NCBI GenBank assembly: GCA_039720395.1
Contig: CM077834.1
Coordinates: 248,001 to 312,000 of the forward strand
Source: Liquidambar formosana
Lineage: Eukaryota > Streptophyta > Magnoliopsida > Saxifragales > Altingiaceae
DNA: 64,000 nucleotides
Direction of reading: 5' to 3'
A model generated the notes under the pieces. It ran no database searches, was not told where the DNA came from, and saw only the letters and a program-made list of their open reading frames with translations. This document shows positions 58,246-64,000 of the stretch, one piece after another. Numbering within the stretch: position 1 is the first letter of the stretch; every line of letters begins with the position of its first letter. Both the position numbers and the translations under genes were made by a program.

Positions 58246-60040
58246 ACAAAATTTAATGTTCAAATCGAACCAACCAAGGGTTTATGTTGCCACTTCACCT
58301 GGTCCAGTTTTAGCGACAAATTGAATTTTGTTGCTAATAAGCTATCCTTTGCAACGAAATAACTTTGTAGTCAATAGTGAGGTACATGCTAAACGGCGTC
58401 GTGTTATTAATTATTTTTGTGACAAACACGTTGGTTTGTCGCCAAAAATCTTTCCCACCAATTGGTGCTAACAAAAATTCTGGCACCAAAGTTTTAGTGG
58501 CAAACAGTATTTTCTTGCTAATAAGTAATCTTTCGCAACAAAATAACTTTGTTGCCAAAAGTGAGGCATACGCTAAATGATGTTGTTTTATTAATTTTTT
58601 TTGCGACAAATACATTGGTTTGTCGCTAAAAGTCTTTCCCACCAATTAGCGCCAACATGAAATTCAATGCCAAAATTTTAGCGGCAAATAGAATTTTGTT
58701 GCTAATAAGCTATCTTTCGCAACGAAATAACTTTGTTGCCAATAGTGAGGCACATGCTAAATGGCATCGTTTTATTAATTCTTTTTGCGACAAATACATT
58801 GGTTTGCCTCCAAAAGTCTTTCCCACCAATTGGTGTCAATAAGAAATTTGGCGCCAAAGTTTTAACGACAAACAGTATTTTGTCGCTAATTAGTGCCTCT
58901 TTTGCAATGAACAACATTTGTTGCCAATAGTGAGACACTATGCTGAACGGCATCGTTTTGTTAATTAGTTTGCGAAAAATATATTGGTTTGTTGCCAAAA
59001 GTCTTTCCCACCAAATGGCGCTAACCCAAAATTTGGCACCAAAGTTTATAGCGACTGAGTTTTAGCGACAAACTTGCTAGATTTGTCACCAAAATGTGTA
59101 TTTGGCCTACTTTAGCGGTAAAATGCTATTTCGTTGCCACAAGTATGCCTTTAGCGACAAATTTTTGCTTGTTGCCAAAAAATTTGTCGCTAAAAACCCG
59201 ATTTGTTGTAGTGATTGTAAAACTCTATCGTTTTATTACTCATGTTTTTAAATCAATCGTGCGAATATGCTTGACCTCCTCTGTATATATTGTGTAATGT
59301 TTTCTTGATGTAACTTTATACTCACCCCTTATATTTTTCCCCACTGATGAATAGTTTGATGTGAGTGGCTTCTGCGTACGAAGAGTTAGGGTGTCGATAG
59401 TTTGATCTACTAGTTTAGTTAGAACATTTATTTTATTAGCTAGAAGAATTAGTTTATTGTTTCAGTGGACGTTGTAGTAGGTTATTGGAGGTAACAATTT
59501 AGTTTGATGGATGTGGATTTATTTAGTTATTTCATTTAATTGTTGAGACTTTAGTTATGTTATGGTTTGAATTTTATTGTGGATGGAATCTTGGAGACAA
59601 TTTTATTACAAGTTGATATTGTTAAATGGTTTAGCCTATGTGGGGCATAGACCTATGTGAGTTGTGGCAATCATGTCGTCAAATCCAGTCTTTTGGGTTT
59701 GGGGTGTGACATTACCATAAGATGAGAAGTAGTGGATAGTTTCATGATTGCATTTCTTGCTCCCATAATGACATGTGGCAAAGTAGTAGGTAGTTACAAC
59801 TTCCATTATCTCCACTACCTTTTCTTTTCTTTTTTTTTTTTTTTTTGCTGGAATGGTTAGTTACCATTAAAATCATATGAAACATATGTGATAAATAAAA
59901 TCAGCACTTCCCTACTTCTTTTTGACTAAGTCAAACCACACATGCTCTCAACTAATAAACCATAATTGGCCACATGGCATATTCCCATTGGCTTTTCACT
60001 AATTACCAAAAAAATGCTATTTTTAGGTGAAAACATGTAC

Positions 60041-60713
60041 CTTGTGCATTAGTGGGATATGAGGTACATTAAACCAATGCAAAGGGTAGAACCCCCAATG
60101 CATGATATTGATATAACTTATATCAACATGTGCTTATAGGAACATAACTGTATATGTACATATATATTTTAATCCAACGGTTGATTTGGCTAAATATGGG
60201 TCGTATGTAAGAGTTTAGAGTGCACTAAATGCAAAATTGCATATTTGAATATCTTTATCACAGCCGTTGGATGACATTGAAATGATATGGATGGATGAGA
60301 TGAGCCTAGCTAACAGGCCCCTATATCGGCTGTTGCTGATTGTGATATACATATATATATACACCTTATGTAATTTAGCATCAAATGCATTCCAAAAATT
60401 TTATCTTGCGACTTGTATTTGGTCAAACCATTCGTTGGTTTAAATTTGATTTATATGTTGATTGTGTATGCTAAAAATCAAGTCGATCTAAGATTAAGAG
60501 TTATTTTATTCGAAATGTCCATAAATGAGCAATTTTATTGATTAAAAAATACATGTTTTGGATCGAATAGCAATCAACTTGATTTTTGGCTTGAAACGCT
60601 TATATGATAACACTATCTAATCTAATGGTTGGATTCAAAAATATAAATTACTAGAAAAAGTTTTGGAGTGCACTTGATTTTAAAGCTATAAAAAATACAC
60701 GTTTTTAACTACT
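60041..60713. repeat. Dispersed repeat copy with inverted part
   Basis: Two halves are related to 48130-48576 (see there), one in direct and one in inverted orientation. ATATAACTTATATCA occurs near 60113 and near 49442. No gene. Confidence 0.5.
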
Positions 60714-62471
60714 ATGGACAGACTTGCTGCTTGGGGCGTTATTTCCAATTCCATTTGTGTACTGTGTACCCATACCTAGAGTATGGAAAGCCGTGATCAC
60801 CTTTACTTTAAGACTGTGTTTGTTACAGTGGTATGGAATACTTATTCCATTGATTGAAAAAAGTGGAGTGTTTGGTAGGACCAAAGGAATGGAATTGTGA
60901 TTCCCAACAAGGGTTCATTCCCTTGTACAAAGGAATAGGTATTCCTCCCCCCACCCCCCACCAAGATGAATGAGCATTCAATCTCTCAACGGAATGAAAA
61001 AAAATATTAAAATATTAATCTGACACTCATTAATCACTCTGCCCCTACCCTTTTCTCTCTCTCTCTCTCTCTCTCTCCCCTACCCCTTCTCTTTCTCTCT
61101 TTTTCTTCTGACTTTGCACAGTGCTCTTCCCCGTCCTCCTTCTTTCACACACATACACACACTCTCTCCCAAATCAAACCCAGATTTATCACCGTCACCG
61201 GCCTCATCACCATCGCCGTCCTCAACGGCGTCGACAATGTATTCCTCATCCCCGATGTTATTGCCGTCCCCATCACCATTCCCGTCACGGGCCTCATCCC
61301 CGTCACTGTTCCGTCCCAGATCTACATCATGCCTCCCACCTGCAAACTGGTCATCATCCCCGTCGCCATCTTCGTCCTCATCTCCTCCAAGATATACACC
61401 ATACCTCCCGGATCTACAACGTATGGAGCATCTTGTGGTGGTGTGGGTATTGGTTAAATGGGTATGGGATTTTGAAGATGATGGTTGAAAAGAATAAATA
61501 AATAAATAAAGTGTGGTTGAATGGCTACGAGATTAAGAAGATGGTGATAGATTTTTTTTTTAATTAAATTTTTTTGTTTTTTTTTTTAAATTGAATTTGT
61601 TGGAGTTTAATGATAAACTCCTCCTTTGAATGTATTAAAGTTCATGAAATGGCCATGGATGGGGAGGGGCTGTGTTCATGAAATGGCCATGGAAGGGGAG
61701 GGCTGTTCAGGAGAGGTGTAGCAGAAGTCATTGTGACGGCAAAGATAATAAAAATTATTAATTTCATTGATTGTATTGGGAATGCCTATTCCTTTCCTTA
61801 GGTGTACCAAACAAAGGCATGAAATGGCTATTGAGAATAACCATTCTTTTCTTTTCCTTTTTCATTGCATTCCCAACCCCATTCCATTCCATTCCAACAT
61901 ACCAAACGCAGCGTAATTGCCAATTTTTCTCCACGGTTTGGAAAAAAGTGCTGAGCTTATGTTGCATTAACCGCACCCCTAGGTACTGGAACAATGAAAT
62001 TCTTTGGGCTAAGCACATGTTGAAAGGGAAGTCGTTCTGTACCAACCACCATAAAAAAATTGGCATGGGCCTCTATTATTTACAACCTTTGGAGCTAGAG
62101 AGGAATTCTCGGCTGCATGATAACAAATTTTTGAGCCCTGAATATATTGTCAAGTTCATCATTGATGACATCCGTTGGAAAGCTGCTAATTTTGAAGGGA
62201 TCAAGGATGATGACCGTAATAGGATTTTTTGTTTTAATTGGTGTACTACTTATGATATCCTAGTTTGATTTGCCTCCTCGGGGCTCTGAGGGTTTTGTTC
62301 AATCTCTCTAAACAATCTAATAATCCCATCTCTATTGGCTTATTGGTTTGTTTTAGGTAGTTGGTTTTATTTTATTTTTCTTTGCCTTAGGAGGCCTTGT
62401 ACTATTTTTATTGTATTTTTCTTTCTTTTGGAATATACATCTCACTTATCCAAAAAAAAGAAAAAAAAAAA
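60714..62471 (+). pseudogene. L1-type LINE 3' end (zinc-binding RT domain), split by a MITE
   Basis: Left piece (60714-60811): RLAAWGVISNSICVLC and MESRDHLYF. Right piece from 61914: NCQFFSTVWKKVLSLCC, ILWAKHMLKGKSFC, ERNSRLHDNKFLSPEYIVKF and DDIRWKAANFEGI. This is the end of a plant L1 ORF2 with the zf-RVT domain (PF13966). A 3' UTR and an A-rich tail at about 62451-62471 follow. One TAG is seen in the left piece. The two pieces join in frame across the MITE and its TAA duplication. TSDs of the LINE not found. Confidence 0.8.
60812..61913. mobile_element. Harbinger-like non-autonomous element inside the LINE
   Basis: Ends GACTGTGTTTG and CGCTGCGTTTG (reverse complement of the right end), TSD TAA (60809-60811, 61914-61916). 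Precision is supported by the LINE frame, which is continuous when the element and one TAA are ignored. Inside are a CT microsatellite (61050-61076) and a GC-rich part at 61180-61400 with low-complexity frames only. Confidence 0.75.
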
Positions 62472-62581
62472 TTCATTCAAGAGTACGTGCCTATCGTCCG
62501 TGGATCAACACCACAAAATAGGAGATCGATTAAGAGGGTTTTCTTCTTTTGTAAAGAATTTAATTACCACACAGTTCCATA

Positions 62582-62859
62582 TAGGGGCAAAGTCAGGAAA
62601 CTTAGGTGAGATAATTTTTTACAATTTATTATGTTTTAGTGATCACTTTTTAAATTAATACCATATAAAGGATTTTTTTTGTCAACTTATTACAAATTAA
62701 CTGTATATGTATTTCAAAATGACTTCTAATTTCCTTTATTTGGTAGAAATTGGAAAATGATCATCAAAAGAGAAACATTTTAGGATTTTTTTTTTTTTTT
62801 TTTTGAAATTTTCAAGTGGGGCAAACGCCCCACCTCTTACAAGGCTGGCTACGCCCTTG
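62582..62859. mobile_element. hAT-like MITE (278 bp)
   Basis: Ends TAGGGGCAAAGTCAGG and CAAGGGCGTAGCCAGC (reverse complement of the right end). Flanks GTTCCATA (62574-62581) and GTTTCATA (62860-62867) look like an 8 bp TSD with one change. The GGGGCAAACGCCCC palindrome lies at 62818-62831. Confidence 0.65.
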
Positions 62860-62867
62860 GTTTCATA

Positions 62868-63515
62868 TTTCTCATAAACTAATAAACTGTTATTTTTCCA
62901 CTTTTCTTGTTAGTTTGATTCCAAGACAAAGAAATTTTCTTGTACATCAAGTTTTCAAGAGTTAAGCTCCCACCATAGTTTTTTTGGGCACCAATTTAAG
63001 GAATTGGGATTTGCTCAAGTTAGGGCTTTCAACTGGAGCCTCAAGTTGACGTTTGATGGCGGACACGTGGCCAGCCAAAAAACGCACGGTTGAGATGGAT
63101 TTCTCCCCAACTACAGTTACCCCTAACGGCGTTTGCCGTGTAATGAGAAAAATGTCTCCAAACGCTGCGTTTTGGGTGGATTTGGGGATGTATTTCGAGG
63201 GAAAACGAGATTTTAGATTTCAATTTCATTCTCTCCTCCTTTTCCTCTCTTTCCTCCTTGCGTTCCACTCTCTCTCCCCTCCCTCCGTTTCGCTCTCTTT
63301 CCCCTCCCTCCGCCGCCGCTTCTTCCTCTGGTTAAACCTAGATCTGCGAGATCCACCGCCGCTGCCACTGCCGCTGCCGCCGTTGCTCTGCCGCTACTCC
63401 TTCCTCAAAGGGAACTAAGGTATGTTCTGTATTTTCTTTTCTTTTTCTTTTTTTTTTTTGTGTGTAAATTGTGTAAACTGGGGTTTGTTTTTTTTTTTTT
63501 TCCTGAGAAATTTCA

Positions 63516-63548
<33 letters not shown>

Positions 63549-64000
63549 TAAACCTGCTGCTCCGCCGCTACCCGTGCGAAACCCTTCTACCCCTACTGCG
63601 GCTGCTCCTTCCTCGGCGGGAACCAAGGTATGTTCTGTATTTTCTTTTATTTTTTATTTTTTATTTTTGTGTGTGTGTAAACTGCGTAAACTGGTTTTTT
63701 TTTTTTTTTTTTTTTTTTGTGTAAATTGGGTTTTGTGGCGCACTCCGTCGACGGCTGTCCTTCACCCTCCTGTTGGCCTCCACTGATCTGCTTCCTTCTT
63801 GCTTCCATACCCCTGAAACCCAAGTATGTGTTCAACTGATTTTTTATTTTTTTTATTTTTATTTTTTGTAACCCTAACCCAAAAAGTCTTATATTCTTCT
63901 TGAAATCAGATCGCGAATTGGGGAGCACTCCATTGACTGCGTTTCTTCCACCTCCCGTCAACGTCCATTAACCCCATTCCTTGCTTCCATGCCCCCAAAA
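62868..64000 (+). promoter_or_regulatory. Promoter-like, CT-rich region with duplicated exon/donor-like units; possible gene start leaving the window
   Basis: A G-box-like ACACGTGGCC lies at 63062-63071. CT-rich, then GC-rich sequence follows (63225-63415), as in many plant 5' UTRs, ending at AACTAAG/GTATGTTCTG, a good donor (63418-63419). About 187 bases on, the unit TCCTTCCTC..GGGAAC.AAG/GTATGTTCTG is repeated (63590-63629). A different unit (GCACTCC.T.GAC.GC to CCTTGCTTCCAT) occurs at about 63740 and 63923. The spaces are poly(T)/(A+T). No start codon or protein can be named. Confidence 0.4.

Larger units (their letters stand above)
56502..59212. mobile_element. Non-autonomous CACTA transposon (2711 bp)
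   Basis: Ends CACTACAACAAATCAGGCTT and CACTACAACAAATCGGGTTT (reverse complement of the right end), 3 bp TSD ATT (56499-56501, 59213-59215). Both arms are packed with short repeats of the type TTTGTCGCCAA / GCGACAAA (left arm to about 57260, right arm from about 58300), the expected binding sites of a TNPA-like protein. The right arm also shows four to five tandem units of about 183 bp. Only a transposase-accessory remnant is inside. Confidence 0.93.
53355..59711 (+). repeat. Ty3/gypsy solo LTR with nested elements
   Basis: It starts TGGAATACCCCGCAATTATG and ends TTTGGGGTGTGACA, with TSD TTACC on both sides (53350-53354, 59712-59716). The right part carries ACTCACCCCTTATATTTTTCC-like sequence known from Tekay/Del LTR ends. 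No PBS, PPT or coding region of an LTR element is inside. The length of 6.36 kb is due to nested DNA: CACTA 56502-59212, MITE 55230-55774 and a TA-flanked insert of about 1.1 kb; the LTR itself would be about 2 kb. Confidence 0.8.
49479..60035 (-). mobile_element. Gag-only LTR retrotransposon (TR-GAG-like), with nested insertions
   Basis: LTRs at 49479-50361 and 52769-60035 (the latter interrupted) start TGTTCACACTAAAAAG / TGTTTACACTAAAAAG on the + strand and end GTAGAAACA / GTGAAAACA. The 5 bp TSD TGTAC (49474-49478, 60036-60040) proves a single insertion. The internal 2.4 kb encodes only gag on the minus strand; no protease, RT or integrase is seen. It would need enzymes from another element. 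Without the nested insertion it is about 4.2 kb. Confidence 0.88.
52769..60035 (-). repeat. 5' LTR of the gag-only element, split by a nested LTR
   Basis: Parts 52769-53354 and 59712-60035 together correspond to 49479-50361. The break falls in GTAGTTACC, which is duplicated as TTACC around the insertion. Confidence 0.85.

Noticed and set aside
58300..59212. CRISPR-like regular direct repeats
   Set aside because: This is a plant nuclear CACTA arm with diverged tandem units; there are no spacers and no cas genes.
61114..61501. Two overlapping Ser/Pro- and His/Arg-rich open frames
   Set aside because: They are frame shadows of a low-complexity GC-rich stretch within the Harbinger-like element at 60812-61913; no conserved protein seen.
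63422..63786. Phe-rich open frames of about 100 codons
   Set aside because: They come from poly(T) runs and have no protein features.
1..64000. tRNA or rRNA genes
   Set aside because: No intact cloverleaf or rRNA-like block was seen by eye; tRNA-like motifs found belong to PBS sites and one SINE. A tRNAscan run would settle this.

Overview
The window is nuclear DNA of a flowering plant, most likely a eudicot. The evidence is a spliced KH-domain gene with short AT-rich introns and telo-box promoter motifs, plant-only transposon families (Tat and Athila Ty3/gypsy, Sirevirus-like copia, MULE, Harbinger, hAT, CACTA, L1, SINE), PMD and DUF7745-like genes, and a piece of endogenous plant pararetrovirus. 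Only one clearly functional host gene is present. Most of the rest is nested mobile DNA whose order of insertion can be read from target-site duplications (TSDs).

1-26.3 kb: a large Tat-lineage Ty3/gypsy element on the + strand. It has gag, protease, a G-patch-like segment, RT, an RNase H, a second RNase H and integrase, all broken by stops and frameshifts. Downstream of integrase it carries two genes on the opposite strand: a DUF7745-like gene (10078 to 8790) and a plant mobile domain (PMD) gene with about seven exons (13195 to 10622). A GC-rich inverted repeat recurs upstream of both antisense genes and upstream of the TATA box in the 3.1 kb LTR (22161-25289). The 3' LTR is followed directly by a second partial internal region, so the structure is LTR-internal-LTR-partial internal. 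A 7.3 kb Athila-like element (14529-21853, minus strand, TSD GATAC) sits in a tandem-repeat block of the Tat element and has lost RT, RNase H and the integrase core.

26.3-39 kb: transposon remains. These are a Sirevirus-like solo LTR (26361-27740, TSD ATAAT), a truncated Sirevirus-like 3' end (28905-31231), a possible gypsy LTR, a tandem TRIM array (about 32957-34015), a 1.15 kb MULE with a 9 bp TSD, a tRNA-derived SINE and a Harbinger-like MITE.

39.1-46.1 kb: an eight-exon gene on the + strand for a protein of about 673 residues with five KH domains (HEN4 / At4g18375 type). Intron 1 holds two Mutator-like MITEs.

46.1-64 kb: a foldback MITE and an endogenous pararetrovirus fragment with its promoter region come first. 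Next is a gag-only LTR element on the minus strand (49479-60035, TSD TGTAC). Its upstream LTR was hit by a gypsy solo LTR (53355-59711, TSD TTACC), which in turn contains a CACTA element (56502-59212, TSD ATT) and a MITE. Beyond it lie an L1 3' end split inside its zinc-binding domain by a Harbinger-like element (TSD TAA), a short hAT MITE, and at the right edge a GC-rich, promoter-like region with tandemly duplicated exon/donor-like units that may belong to a gene outside the window.

Coordinates of TE boundaries, TSDs and splice sites were read by eye. Family names rest on recognised motifs, not on database searches.
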